DNA of 64,000 nt from Symbiodinium sp. CCMP2592 (taxonomy: Eukaryota; Sar; Dinophyceae; Suessiales; Symbiodiniaceae): NCBI GenBank assembly GCA_905221615.1, contig CAJNDT010003857.1, forward strand, positions 57,501 to 121,500. Direction: 5' to 3'. Below the pieces are notes generated by a model. That model saw only the letters and a program-made list of their open reading frames with translations. It did no database searches and had not been told where the DNA came from. Positions within the stretch are counted from its first letter, which is position 1. Every line of letters starts with the position of its first letter. The translations under genes and the position numbers were made by a program. Below, piece by piece: positions 10,474-22,069 of this stretch.

Positions 10474-13400
10474 AGTCCAAAGCCTTCAGTCCAGTTGACG
10501 CGAGGATCTCTATTGCGAACTCAATCCGTGTCAGTGGATGGAGCTCTTGACATATTCCACACTTGGTGTATGACGCTGACGCTGGTCGTTTGGCGCATGC
10601 AACTGCGGGCCTTTTGGGTTGACAGGTGGCGGAGCTTCCTCGCTGCTGGCGACACCATGAAGCCATCCCAAGCTGTACCTGATGCCTGGCACCTACAACT
10701 GTTTCCGGGAGCCACGCCGCAAACTCCTGCCGGAGAGACTGCGTGCCGACCTAAGCACGGCAAAACGGGCGAGCCAGGGCGGAAGAAGCTGTCTTCAAGC
10801 TCAAGCCGGGGTTGCAGCGCGAGCTCTAAGTACATGACCTCTCAGCACAAAGGCTCAGGGCGAAGGCTTGCAGCACTTCCTATGCCAGCACCAGCTCTTG
10901 GCTCCTTTGCCTTAGACCTAAAAGCTTCGGATCCTCCGGGCCCGGGGCGGAAATCCGTGGCACCCGGCGGCTGAGAAAGTGGGGGATCTGGATCTGTGTC
11001 GCCTTGAGTCATTCCGGAATGCAAGCATTTGCGCTGTGCCAACTTCTGCAGTGCGGGGCTCATGTTGGCTGACAACCATCGGTCGGCTGAGCAACGCGCA
11101 ATCTTCGGATTCCTGCACATCACGCTTCAAGCAAGCAGCTCTGGTGGTCCCTACTTGATGTTTCGTGCGAAGTCCAACCAACTAGCCTATACGAGAGACA
11201 CCAATTCCTTGCGAGGGCACAGAACGTGCTACCACTGCTTCGATTGGCCTTGTGCAGGATCTGAGTCCCCCAGTTATGCAAGAGACAACACAAAACCGAT
11301 ACCGGGAAAGCCCTCAAATGCTTTCCTCGCTTTTCCGTACGACTGTTTCTGTTTGCCTGAATGGCAGGTCGCCCAACTATAGGGATGAACTTGAACTGAC
11401 CGATGCTGCGGATCATCACGACACTACACAACCCACCCTGCAGCGCATTCTACATCTAGCTCCACACCATAAGTGTGGTCTCGAACTCCTTCCAAACATA
11501 CTTCACTTTAGGCTTCCAAGCGCTACTCTCGTTCGCCCCACGAGAGACTAAAAAACGGACTTGACAGTTCAATCATCGCCGAGACGCCAGGCGCTGCTCG
11601 TTTTCCCTCCGCGCAGCCTGGGCTGCAGAAGAGCTTCGTCCCGTTGCATTTGCGTATCTGCATTGTAAATATTAATAAAACCTCTCCTGCGAGTGCACCC
11701 TTATCAATGAGCTTGGTTTGGTACCAAAGCCAACTAGAACTCATGAGCCTGTGTTGGGCATGAGCACTGAGATCCATGCGGTCACGCGCACCCGCAGTTG
11801 GGCACTTTGCCTTAGGAAGGTGTGATGGGAAATAATAGTGGGAAGATGCGGATAAGCAGAAGGATGTTTCAAGACCAATCTCGGGAGGCCTTGAATTGAA
11901 ACTTATGGCTGGCAGCGCAGCTAGCAAGCTGCTTGAACATCGGCAGCAGGTCGCATGGGAATGTCGAATCAATTTCAACATGTGCCACATCAGCGAACAA
12001 CTAGGTCCACAGGCGATCTTGGAAAAGAATCGGCATGCCTGTCCTGCGCGAAGGCCGTCATGCATCCAGCTGCTTTAGCTATTCGTCAGACACACCCCGC
12101 CAAAGAAGGATGCGTGAGCCTTGACTAAGCCACGGGGCTGTTCTGTCGCTGAATAGTCCGAGCTGTTGGCCACTGATTGAGAAGCACCGAGGAAGTCACA
12201 AACATTCGTGCGAGAACCCCTCCTGGTCAGGGACGATCGGCTCTGCACCACCCCTGTGACCACAGCACAGCTTGACCGGGAGGTTGGAATACGTGGACTT
12301 ACTCAGAGCTTTGCGACATTTTTGCGACTAGGATATACGCTGGTTTGAGGACGAGTGGTGGCTACGCATGACATCCATCCAAATTTCTCCGCAGCGAATC
12401 GTGTGTCGTTCGGACGTGGCTACGGCTTCCCGGAACCTCAGGATCTAGCCAGAGCACGGACGGGCACAAGTCTGGGTGCCATGCATGCTTTGCAACAGCC
12501 GGTCCAGCCTCTACATGTTCAGGAAACATGGTCGCTACTTGTCCGTGTCTGATGTGACCGTGCCGATGCAAGAAACGGATACTAGGAGCTGCGTCTTTTG
12601 CACCAAACCTAACACTTATAATAAGGAACCCCCACAACAAAATAGTGCGGGTAACTATTAAGGCCCCTGTATTGGAAAGACCTATCTCCAGCGTGCATGC
12701 AGCATGCGTCTGGCACGCAGCCCGAGGCCGTAGCTGACGGGTGCGGGCCCGCAAGCAGCCCTCGAGCCTCAGGAACTCGGAAAAAAAGACTCCAATGGGA
12801 TTAGACACTGAAGATCCGTCGCAGTAGAGGCCACAGCTGTAGTCGGCTATACTTTCGTGGCTGCTCATGAGGCTTGAGAGCTAGCAGCCGCAAGTCTACC
12901 TCATCTGCAGCTGGTCTTGCTACACAAACAGGTATGTGTCCACACGGCATCCAACTGGGGATTGTCCATCGCTTATGGCTCGAAACTCTTGCGGTTGGAC
13001 AAGCAAGACAGCAGTCCATCTTCCGAGTTCACTGCTGCTCCACTCTGCCCGACAGGTGCCTCTCCTCATCAACTAGGCTCTGTGAACATATCCAACCATT
13101 CATTGGCAGGTGGCACTATGTCAGGCAGTTCAGGCCCCAAGGACTATTCCCAACATTTTCAAGTTTTGCTGCAGGAGGAACAAAGCGCTCGTCTCGCCAT
13201 GGCCGACATTCTGACATCCCACTCGTTGCACTCATCTCGGATACTAATACAAGCCAGCAAAAGTCGGCCTCCTGCTGCTGGGCCGTCAGCTCCTGCCGCA
13301 ACCGGCGACACTCCTTGCAAGACGCTGCGGTGAAGTTTACTGATACTGAATGAGAACACCCTGGCTTTAGCTTCAGGTTCTGGACCGCATTTTTGTCACT

Positions 13401-13848
13401 CTTGTGTACTCGAGTCGTCAGCATTCCGAAGCAAGCTGATGCCGAAGCGGTCGTGCAGCTTGCCAAGCAGCCCCGTCACCATCTCGATGCCTGTTGTTGC
13501 CGACATGAACTTGAAGAACTTTGTTTCAATGTTGCTCGAACTTGTGCAGCAGTTCGTTCGTCGCAGGAAACGGATTTCTCAAACGAGCACAGCCACACAG
13601 GAGGCCAGCACAGCTTCAGCACCTCTCTTGCCGCGAACTGCCCAATGCGGCGGACTGCCCAACTGCACGTGACAAGCCTATGGTAAGCTCACATGCACAA
13701 CCAAGCGGATGGTACTCCTACGGTCCTATGGATCTTCTGCAACGGTGATTCATCCTCGGCTGCTGCTGGGGCCTATGAAGCGGGCGTCTAGAAGGATCCG
13801 AGGACTGTTGCCCTGCATACAAATGTCAACCCATTTCTGCATGGCATT
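10474..13848. other. Mostly unassigned; possible minus-strand exons
   Basis: No family recognised. Minus-strand stretches with protein-like composition include about 13340-13180 (C-K-E-C-R-R-L-R-Q-E-L-T-A-Q, coiled-coil-like) and 10835-10520. The 180-codon frame 12065-11523 has Cys/Ser-rich, unconvincing composition. None could be chained by splice sites. Confidence 0.35.
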
Positions 13849-13983
13849 CTACATCCATCCGCTGTCCATCCGAAGCATGTTGAAGAACACGTGTCCTTCG
13901 TTCTCCCAAGAGGATCTGTGTGAAAGGACGGCGGGCAGTCCGTGACTGTTGCAAAAGGCAAAAGTAGCTTCGCGGAGTGCAGC
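13849..13983 (-). CDS. Possible exon of unknown gene
   Basis: An AG|G acceptor (GCCTGAG|GCT) opens a 44-codon frame ending M-L-R-M-D-S-G-W-M before a stop. Residues such as H-G-L-P-A-V-L-S-H-R and W-E-N-E-G-H-V-F-F-N look like real protein. No family is recognised. The donor is unclear; it may lie before the stop. Confidence 0.35.
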   Translation of the reverse strand, partial: AALREATFAFCNSHGLPAVLSHRSSWENEGHVFFNMLRMDSGWM

Positions 13984-14221
13984 CTCAGGCAATGGCACTC
14001 TGCAGGCGCTTTTCCATCTCGGTTGCTGGCGAGCAGGTGCACTGAGTTCCAATACTGGTAGGCAATTTGCAAAGGACAGGAGAATGAGGGCATATTTGGG
14101 ACTTTTGTCCGAACGACTAGCCGTGCTATGCAACACCAGTTGTATGTGGCACGACCCTCTTTTTCGAAACCTGCTAGTACTACTGGTGGTAATGCAACCA
14201 GTGCCAAGGTTGCGGCTGTCG

Positions 14222-14328
14222 TGGTCGTCGAAGTCAGTGTCAACGCCGTGGTGGTGATGGTGGTGGTGGTGCTGCTGCTGCTGGTTTTTCTAGTGCTGGC
14301 GCCGTTGCTGGTGCTGGTGGTGGCGGCC

Positions 14329-14370
<42 letters not shown>

Positions 14371-14476
14371 CAGCAGTAGTAGGAGTAGTAGTAAGAGTGG
14401 CAGTAGTAGCAATATGTAGCAATCGTAGCAGTATAGTAGCTGTTGGAGCAGTGGGAGTAGGAGCAGTAGCAGAAGC

Positions 14477-14519
<43 letters not shown>

Positions 14520-14580
14520 TGCCACTACTACCACTACGACAACTACTACACCTACTGCTGCCCCTGCTGCCGCTGCTGTT
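14222..14580. repeat. Mixed trinucleotide arrays (GTG, GTA, AGC, CTA)
   Basis: A succession of imperfect triplet runs: GTG/CTG at 14250-14325, TAG/GTA at 14330-14400, AGC at about 14472-14519, then ACTACC and CTG to 14580. Successive GTA, AGC and CTA blocks suggest repeated slippage and point mutation in one old array. Low-complexity frames here (poly-Cys, Ser, Thr, Ala) are not genes. Confidence 0.92.
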
Positions 14581-14584
14581 GCTC

Positions 14585-15359
14585 CTGTTGCTTTCAGGCT
14601 TCCGCACGACTCATATCCTTTCCGTGTGCTTGGATTCTTTTGGACTGAAACGTTGAAACGACATGTTGCTGAAGTTCGAGCATTTCCTGCTACTCTAGTG
14701 GCAGCCCTTTCACACCTGCTCGCCCTCTTTCCACGTTCAATCTATCTTCTGTCGTGTTCGTGCCGGTCTACACCGGCGGTGAAAGCAGATTCTGAGGCGC
14801 TTCGGTCTAGGGATGACCAATGCAGCTCATCTTGGCTCGCTCCGCCATATTGGCTTGTTGCCTTCTCTGCTTGTGTTCAAAACCCCTTCGACACATCCAC
14901 ACAAGTAGTTGTCAGCTATGGTTCCTTACGGGCAGTTGCACAGCCTGCATAGGTTCCAACTTCTCGGCTAAGGCTGCCGAATCGGCTCATCTTTCGCAGA
15001 AGCCCTGCCAGCTACCTTGTCGCACTTCACAGTCATCCCCGAACGTGCAACTTGCAAGCTGATCTGGTAGACTTGCTTGCGGATTTCGCTAGCTTACCAA
15101 CTGACCAAGTCAGGGGTGAGGCAGTGTTCCCAAGAAACCTCAGCATGCACACCACCTCCACTGCTGCCAGTGGGCTTTTGGGAGGCTGGCTCCCTTGTGT
15201 CTTCCACACTGACCACCCATCATCCGCCTGACCGAGCGCCGAAGGGCCCAACATGCACCCTACCAATGCAGGTCGCAAGCCTCTTAGTTTAGTTTGGAAC
15301 CCTGCCAAAAAAGCTCACCATCCTGTCGTAGCTTGACTGGAACAAGCACGGCCTTTGAG
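14585..15359. other. Downstream flank of the MAPK kinase gene
   Basis: It lies 3' of the kinase stop codon on the minus strand. The 91-codon minus frame 15308-15033 has no recognisable motif. No poly(A) signal could be assigned. Confidence 0.4.
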
Positions 15360-17483
15360 TCAGCAGAAGGTTGCCAGCCACGCAGCCAACTGGTCCACAT
15401 CAGGGACATTCTGAGTCACGAATGGATGTGCCTCATGTACCACTCGAACAAAGACGAAAGGTGATGGCCCCGTTCAGCCTACTGGCATACCGTCAAGCCC
15501 CCGGCCAGCAAGTACTCGGTGTCGGCGCGTCTTGCCACATCGCGCGTAAGGCACAGCGCGTTGAACTCGACAAGCTCTGGAGGAAAGTCTGGCGTCAGCC
15601 TACACGATGCATTACGGAATATTGCTGCAAACTTAAGGGATGCTGTGCGATGAGCTGCTTGCTTCAGAACTACCCCGCTACCTACCCCTGCAGGCACAAC
15701 CACCTCGGCTCAGGCTTCTCGCACAAGTGGTCGAAAAGGACCTGAAAAGCTCCAGGTGATTCTTACTCTTCGTGCAGGTACACATCAGCTGCTCGCAGTG
15801 CGCAAGTGGTGCCGTGCGTCTAGCCGGATTCGTGGCAGAAAGACGAATCAGACTTGACAAGTCACAGAACCGAGGGCCACCTCTTGTTTTGGAAGAGATT
15901 CCAGGACCGCCGGCTTGATCCAAAGTTTCCTCTCCCTGCCCCGTTTCTTACAGTTTCCGACAGCTTGCCAGAACTTGCAGGCATGGTGCGGGGAAGGATC
16001 CGATGTCCGCAAACGGATATCTTCCCGTGCTGAGCTCCTGAGATGGTTCCGAGACGTTACTCAACAACAACATTCGAAGGATATCGATAAACATCGGGTC
16101 ACCGAGAGATCCTCCTTACATGTTTGCAACTGGCTGAAGTTTGAAGTCCAAGGCTGCGACAACATGATCCAAGTGAATCTTTGCTGCCACCAAGGCACGT
16201 AGATCACCATTCCTACACTCCAGATGTCCGAAGCGAAGGAATAGTCCTGGCCTAAACAGCGTTCTGGCGACATGTAGGTCACCTCAGGAGGCGAAGCAAC
16301 ACTGACGTGGCCTCGTGTTCGTGGAGACATCTGCTGTTTCTGAACTTCTGCTACCAAGAAATGGGATAAAGGCCTGAGGTCAGGTTTCTTTTAGATCCGA
16401 TGCTTATAAGGGGGTCTGAGCATCTGACCGTGCCAACGAAGGTTCCTGCCATGGCCAAGGTCTTGTCAAGATCCTTGGCAATGCCGAAATCGGTGAGTTT
16501 GACGAAGCCGCTTCTGTTGTGAAGGATGTTCTCCGGCTTGATGTCTCGGTGCAACATCTTCTTCTTGTGCAAGTAGTCGAGGCCATTCATGATCTGGTAA
16601 GTGATATTGGACAGGTAGAACGGGGGCACCCCGCTCCCACCAAGACGCTTCTTGAGGTCTGCAAGACTACCCAAGTCCATGAACTCCAATGCGACGTGCA
16701 CGACGCTGGTACGCTTGGACATGAAGCCTGCGTACCTAGGACAACGAGCCGCGATCTAAGACGCAAACCGCCAGACTGCAAATCCAAATTCAACTTATCA
16801 GGGAAACCACCAGAACGGGAATGGCTGCCAACGACAGGGTGAGCTGCCAGTGGACGAGATTAATGCAGCCGTCCGCTGCGATAAGACCTCGGATCTCGTT
16901 GAGAAGCTGCTCGCGCTTCCCCTTGTCGTCAACTTTTACCGTTTTCACCTTGGCAGGTCATCCTGTCGCTTGCTACCAGTAGCACATCTGCGTTCAAACG
17001 TCAACTGAAGGCAGCTCGGCATGATTTACACGTCTTTCCATAGACCAGGCCACCGGGGTTACACGTCAATCGCTCGCGACGTGATGAGACTGAGGATGGA
17101 ACGGCGACAGGAACTCCCGTCTGCTTGATGACACCCTTCATGACCTCGGCTAGCGGGCTTCACATCTCTGGACGTAAAGCACTGGGCCTGTTGTGCCACA
17201 TGCATTGCATTCGGACATGCACTTTGGGCAGATCCGGAACACGACGAAAGGCTTTGGGATCAAGTGGGCTTGCGAGCGTGTTTGATTATCCCATCTCATC
17301 TTTGCACAGTGCTGCACTGTCAGGGAAGCACATGCTGCAAAGCCACAGGCCAGTTGAATAATCGTCTCTAGTGGCTCATCACCCTTTGCCTTCACGTCGG
17401 CAAGACCCTACGTCCCCCTTTGAGGAGAGGACGACACCGCAGGCCCCAGCTCCGAGATGCGAGTCCGCCTCCAGCTCGATGTC
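15360..17483 (-). CDS. MAP kinase kinase (STE7/MKK family), catalytic domain in nine exons
   Basis: A dual-specificity kinase of the MAPKK type. Exons (minus): 17483-17433, 17144-17103, 16948-16848, 16735-16429, 16282-16199, 16037-15990, 15741-15704, 15599-15506, 15431-15360 (TGA). They sum to 837 nt in one frame (278 residues). Landmarks in order: G-loop G-A-G-A-C-G-V-V, V-A-V-K lysine, helix C E in L-L-N-E-I, H-R-D-I-K-P-E-N, D-F-G, S-P-E in T-Y-M-S-P-E-R, S-D-I-W-S-V-G, E-L-S-T-G-R-Y-P-F and C-L-T-R-D. The activation loop K-T-L-A-M-A-G-T spaces the threonines as S/T-x5-S/T, the plant-like spacing, and has Ala where animal MEKs have the first serine. All nine acceptors are AG|G; donors 3, 6 and 8 are GC. 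Any N-terminal docking region lies upstream. Confidence 0.92.
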
Positions 17484-17536
17484 CTGTGTGCCCGTAACAA
17501 CATGTGTCGATTTTCCCGAAGGACGACTCGTCAAAA
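17433..17536 (-). other. Alternative longer first kinase exon
   Basis: The frame of the G-loop exon stays open upstream of its chosen acceptor (17485-17484) to another AG at 17538-17537, adding about 18 residues (L-T-S-R-P-S-G-K-S-T...). The shorter exon is preferred because its acceptor is followed by G like all the others. Confidence 0.3.
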
Positions 17537-17849
17537 CTGCCGAAACCCAAGCAAACATCTCTCATCCCCGATGCATTTCTGTTTAGTTTCGGTGTGCGGC
17601 GAGGGTTGCTGCTGTGCCAATGATGAAAGAGTGTGTTTAGGAAGGACAAATTTTGCAAACCTGGTCTGGTAGTGTCAACATGACAAGGCCTGCCCGCATA
17701 TGCCCACTTGCCGTTCTGATAAATGCACTCGCTTGCATGTCTTTCTATATTCCATTCTTCTTCTTGCAGGCCCAGCAGGAAGAACAACATAGTGATAGCA
17801 CTCGTCCAGTCTTGCATATATTCCTGCGTCTGCCATAGGTTGTAGTTGC

Positions 17850-18036
17850 CTCCTCTTCGGCATTGCCACTTGCCACGCTGCTTGCGGGCTCTAGTAGCTT
17901 TTCTGGTCCATCTGTCTGCCGGATCCCCTGTAATTAGGTCTGTAGTCTTTAGTTCCGCATCGCAGGAGTTGACCGGGTCCCCTGTCCAGTCCCCGGCCTT
18001 GTTCCGACTGGGCAAAGCGCTCTGTGTGCAGCCCAT
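17850..18036 (-). CDS. Possible small exon starting M-G-C-T-Q-S
   Basis: A 214-codon minus frame starts at ATG 18036 with M-G-C-T-Q-S, the pattern of an N-myristoylated, palmitoylated N-terminus. Only the first 30 to 60 codons look protein-like. It lies inside the interval between the candidate exon at 18405-18520 and the kinase, so it may be an alternative start, a separate exon or chance. The end given is arbitrary. Confidence 0.22.
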
Positions 18037-18404
18037 TCATTTCAGCTTCTGCACTTCTCGTGTTACGCCGGCTTCCTGCAGTGCTTCTTCTATCTTCGCC
18101 CCCACCAGGAGACACTGCATGTCAGGGGGGCACCCTCCCTCTTCTGGGGCGGCCTCAATAGATGCCATGGCACATGTGACCGCCGCGTAAATAACACGCA
18201 CATAAACGAACCCCCGAAACAGAACCCAGTCCTCCGGCGACAGGCGATATTCTTGACCTTCATACCTGCTCTTTCTCTGCTCAGCGGATCAGCGATGCGA
18301 CGTCACGAGGAGACATGCTGGCGAACTTTCTGCACAACGATCACAAGATCACGTTAAACTTGAGAAGCCTCGATGCCTTCACACGGAGGTTTCAGCCGAG
18401 ACAC

Positions 18405-18520
18405 GTGATGCCGGCATCAGTCGATACTTTCGTGCCCGTCTTTTTGTGACGCATCGTTCCAGTGGCAGCGTCAATTTCCCAGGTCATAGAAACCGAATTG
18501 TCGTCGTCCACATCGTCCAT
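18405..18520 (-). CDS. Candidate N-terminal exon of the MAPK kinase
   Basis: ATG at 18520 opens M-D-D-V-D-D-D-N-S-V-S-M-T-W-E-I-D, then G-T-M-R-H-K-K-T-G-T-K-V, acidic then basic, like the non-catalytic lead of many MKKs. GC donor (after S-T-D, ending 18416) keeps phase with the kinase exon at 17483; a GT donor at 18404 does not. The same frame is open upstream of the ATG, so the true start could be earlier. The link to the kinase is by position and phase only. Confidence 0.42.
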
Positions 18521-19997
18521 TTCGAGCCTTGCCCGGCTCAACTTCTGGACTGCTCCGAGCCGGAGCTCGCTAAATCAACGAATCCGGTTTACAACAGCAT
18601 ATATCTCCATAATCACTGTGGGGCAATGGATAGTGATAGTGCGCCAATTTGTGCCGCAACGTGGAACATAGAAAAGATCCAAGGCGCATCATCCCCGGCG
18701 GCATGGTTCTTCAGCGCGTCCCTGAGAGAAGGACACGGAAAGGGCCTCAGCAAAAACAGAACATGCAGGATTGGCCAGGACAAGGAACAAAAGTCATGCA
18801 GCAATGCAGCTTCTGCCGTCGCAGTTGTGCCGCTCAATTAGAGTATGTAGAAAGAAGCGAACAAGAAGGTTGCTGTCTGAGCACTTGGCTTGGAAAAGAG
18901 ACTGTTGCGCATGGCACGGGTGCAAGGCCCCGACCACGCTCTTTGGGCCAGTGCTGCCGGATGGAGCATGTGAGCATGCGTTCAATGGCAATGTCACGTG
19001 CCGACATGTGGCTAGACGTACGAAACTCGAGTCAGTGCTTCAACAACCATGCCCGCAGGCATGGCAGAAGCGCTTCCGGGTCCTCCTTTAAGCGATGGCT
19101 TGCGCAGTCAGCGTCAGGCCTCAGCCAACACTGCCGGCATGGACTCTGGCAAGCTACAGCGTTGTTTCTCCTGCTGTTTCCGTGCTTTTCGGCTGCGAAG
19201 CCAGTGCAGCTCCAGAACATTGCCTGAGCAGCCTCATCCGTGACAAGCGAACAGATTTCTCCGCATGGGCGTCGCGGCATCATTCTGCCCTAGGCACTAG
19301 GATGCCCTGGGCTTGCTTGCCTGTCGCAGCTGGTAGAAGTCAAGACCTGGCTCGGCTTCTGCGAACGGCTGAGGAGCAAAGTTCTGCGGCTGGCATTCGT
19401 TCAGATCCAGTCACGACCATACAAACTGCAGCGATGCTTGGCTCTGCCTCGGACCCTTACCGCCGACTAGCAGTCATGCAGCTTCAGGAAAGGCACTGTA
19501 GAGCCCAAAGAACACGATGTACATACCTCTGGCCACTGACTGGGCTGCCAATCTGAGCTCTGAGTACACTTGTAACTTGTAGACCGCACACGGTTCATGC
19601 TGCCCAGAGGCCGACGGACAGGTACCTTAGCTGCCACTGGGGCCCACCGCAACTCAAAGAACGCTGTTCTGGCGTCGTAAGCCTTTCAGCCAGCACACTG
19701 AGCCAAGCCGGCTATGTCGAATTGGTGCTTTGCTCCCGCGTCCCTGAGCACATGTGAACGAGGGGAAGGGCAAAAACTGTTCCGTTCTCATCGCCCCTAG
19801 TTGGACCTGACAAACGACCGTCGATCACCACTGTCATGCTGCAGCAGCACGGCTTGTCTTCCACGATGTGCATACTTTTTCATTTAGCCTGACGGCATTG
19901 GTCATGCTAGGTTTGTGTTTCTGCTTATGGGGTGGCAGGACCCCTCCCCCTTCTGGCTGAGCTGTCGAGGATTGATACTTATGTCTACGGTTCGTTT
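18521..19997. other. No supported gene
   Basis: A 192-codon plus-strand frame at 18649-19227 and several minus frames overlap. None shows a domain, and the plus frame has Cys/His/Arg-rich composition typical of an antisense or random frame. Confidence 0.4.
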
Positions 19998-20040
19998 CCA
20001 TCCATCCATCCATCCATCCCTCCCTCCATCCATCCATCCA
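19998..20040. repeat. (CATC)n / (CCTC) tetranucleotide array
   Basis: About eleven CATC-type tetramers with two CCTC variants, followed to 20135 by a looser C-A-T-C-rich zone. Confidence 0.9.
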
Positions 20041-20647
20041 CTCATGCACCCATGCACTCAGCACTCATGCATCCAGCCAACTAGCCAACCATCGCATCCC
20101 TCCCTCTCTAATTACCTTCCTCCCTCCCTCAATACATCGATCGATTGCGTGGCATGGCATTGGATTGCATTACCAGGCATGTCAACACGTTAGTTAAACG
20201 ACAGCACATGACGCTATGTTGCAACGCGCTGTCGGAACAAACCGGCCCGCCCCACCCATCACCACAAACGCCGGCCCACCCACTCGCACCCACCCTTAGC
20301 CGCTCCAGCCAGCCTCAGTCATGGCCACCCATCCTGTACCCGCTCATCCACCGACTGCATAAGTAGGGCTTTGGAGCTCATATGCATGTACGATGTTCAC
20401 AAATGCATGGTCGTATGCGCATGCATCACATATGTGATATTTCTTGTCTTCATTTGCACGCGTGTGCTTCCATGTATGTTCACGTGCCTGGACAGATATA
20501 CACGCATGTTGCAGCAGTTATCTACGTATGTATGAACGAGTGTGCCTAAGTACTAATTTATGTGGCAGGTAAATACTTACTTGGTTGGGTACGTAAGCAT
20601 GTAGATGTGCATCTGTGCGTGTGTGTATGTATGTCCGTGTGTACGTA

Positions 20648-20650
<3 letters not shown>

Positions 20651-20678
<28 letters not shown>

Positions 20679-20679
20679 A
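20651..20679. repeat. (TA)n microsatellite
   Basis: About 14 TA units. It directly precedes the dispersed repeat copy at 20686-20780. Confidence 0.93.
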
Positions 20680-20685
20680 ATATCC

Positions 20686-20780
20686 GTCTTTCTTTCTTTC
20701 ACCAGGCTTGAGGGAACGAGCCCTCCACACAGGGGCTGCCCGCTGTTGACTGGGTGCATGGTATTACATGCGAAAGGCTA
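20686..20780. repeat. Dispersed repeat, copy 1
   Basis: It begins TTTCTTTCACCAGGCTTGAG and ends ATGCGAAAGGCTA. It matches 34945-35030 nearly end to end with a few small indels. The middle contains a G-A-G-G-G/C-C-C-T-C type self-complement and CCGCTGTTGACTGGGTGCA. No protein or tRNA signal is visible. It sits immediately after a TA microsatellite. Confidence 0.75.
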
Positions 20781-21569
20781 AACGTACCGTCTCTCTGTAC
20801 GTACGTACCTACGCCTGTATGCATTACGGCTTCGTGAGGTTATGCCATGTAATTCACTGCAACGCTCTTACCTGCCGGCAAAAGTACAAGAATGCAGACG
20901 CATTGCCTGGCCGGATGCAAAGCCTCCGCCAGAGGTGCCGCAACGAACGTGGTCGCAGAGGCGACCGCCTTCCGTATGTGCCACCACTGCCGGACAGAAT
21001 TAATTGCGTGGCGGGACAACATGGGTGTGGACACTCGTCATGGGCCGAGCATGGCCCAGCCACTGACTTACGCGTGCTTGCCTTCAGCCACCTCGTTTGA
21101 CCCACCAGCTGGGAGAAAGCAGGACTCCTGCAGTAAAAGGCCGCATACGTCATGGTGCAGCCTGGCTCAGGCTCAAAAGTCGAAAGAGCAAAGGGTTGAA
21201 ATCGAATGCTGGTTTTGGGGTTCTTCTGCCACTGCTCCAGTTCATTGGGAGCACATCATCCAACAGTCTTAGATGTAATGTCAGCCCTCGGCGTAGCAAC
21301 CAACATCAACATGCATGGTGCAAATACATGGCTAGCCAGTATCTATACGCATTCATGCCTTACCGCTAAGAGCCAATGCGTAACATCGAGCCAAGCAGCA
21401 ATGCAGCATGCATCCCATGAAGAAGAAAAGGGCAAATGCCTGGTGAAGCTTGCCTGCAATAAGCAGAGGACAGACTCACTCACACATAGGGTAGCCCCCA
21501 CAAGCAATCCAACGACTGTCTGAGCAGTATGTCTACAAAGGCCTTCAGTAGACATCGTCGCTAAAAGCA
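20781..21569. other. No supported gene
   Basis: Short overlapping frames only. Nothing recognised. Confidence 0.4.
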
Positions 21570-22060
21570 GAGGTGGTGATGGTGGTGGTGGTGCTAGTAG
21601 TGGTAGTAGCAGCAGCAGCAGGGACAGTGGCAGTGGCTGGAGCAGTAGCAGTACAGTAGCAGTGGCAGCAGCAGTAGCAGTAGTAGCAGTAGTTGAAGTA
21701 GTAGCAGTAGTTGAAGTAGTAGAAGTAGTAGTAGTAGTAGTAGCAGCAGTAGTTGTAGTAGTAGTAGTAGTAGCGGTAGTAGCGGTAGTAGTAGCGGTAT
21801 TGGTAGTAGTGGTAGCTACCACGACTAAGAACACTACCACTACTGCAGCAGTGGTAGAAGTGGTAGTGGTAGTAGTAGTAGTAGTAGTAGTAGTAGCAGC
21901 AGACGTAGCAGCAGCAGTAGCAATAGCAGCAGCAGTACTAGTAGTAGTGGTGGCAGCAGTAGTAGTGGTAGTCGTCGTCGTCGTCGTGGAAAGTAGTCGT
22001 AGATACGTAATGGTAGTGGTGGTAGCGGTCATGGTAGTGTGTGGGTGTGTGTCGTCGTAG
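21570..22060. repeat. Long imperfect (AGT/AGC/GGT)n trinucleotide array
   Basis: Almost 500 nt of AGT, AGC, GGT and ACT triplets in changing blocks, ending in GTCGTC. Long poly-Thr (minus) and poly-Val (plus) frames arise only from the triplet periodicity. Confidence 0.94.
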
Positions 22061-22069
22061 TCGTGGTCG

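Noticed and set aside
10079-10666. 195-residue protein with poly-Asn
   Set aside because: Open only because TAA/TTA repeats lack stops in this frame; the flanks show no motif.
17150-17395. Extra kinase exon G-P-V-L-Y-V-Q-R-C-E-A-R
   Set aside because: It imitates a G-loop, but the exons at 17483-17433 and 17144-17103 give an exact MEK-like G-loop-to-lysine spacing and consistent splice sites.
18649-19227. 192-residue plus-strand protein
   Set aside because: Cys/His/Arg-rich composition without domain, against the strand of every supported gene; no AG|G splice context.
20000-20140. CRISPR-like or telomere-like array
   Set aside because: Plain CATC/CCTC tetranucleotides without spacers; no telomeric TTTAGGG units.
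21343-22060. 229-residue poly-Thr and 132-residue poly-Val proteins
   Set aside because: They arise from triplet repeats open in several frames on both strands.
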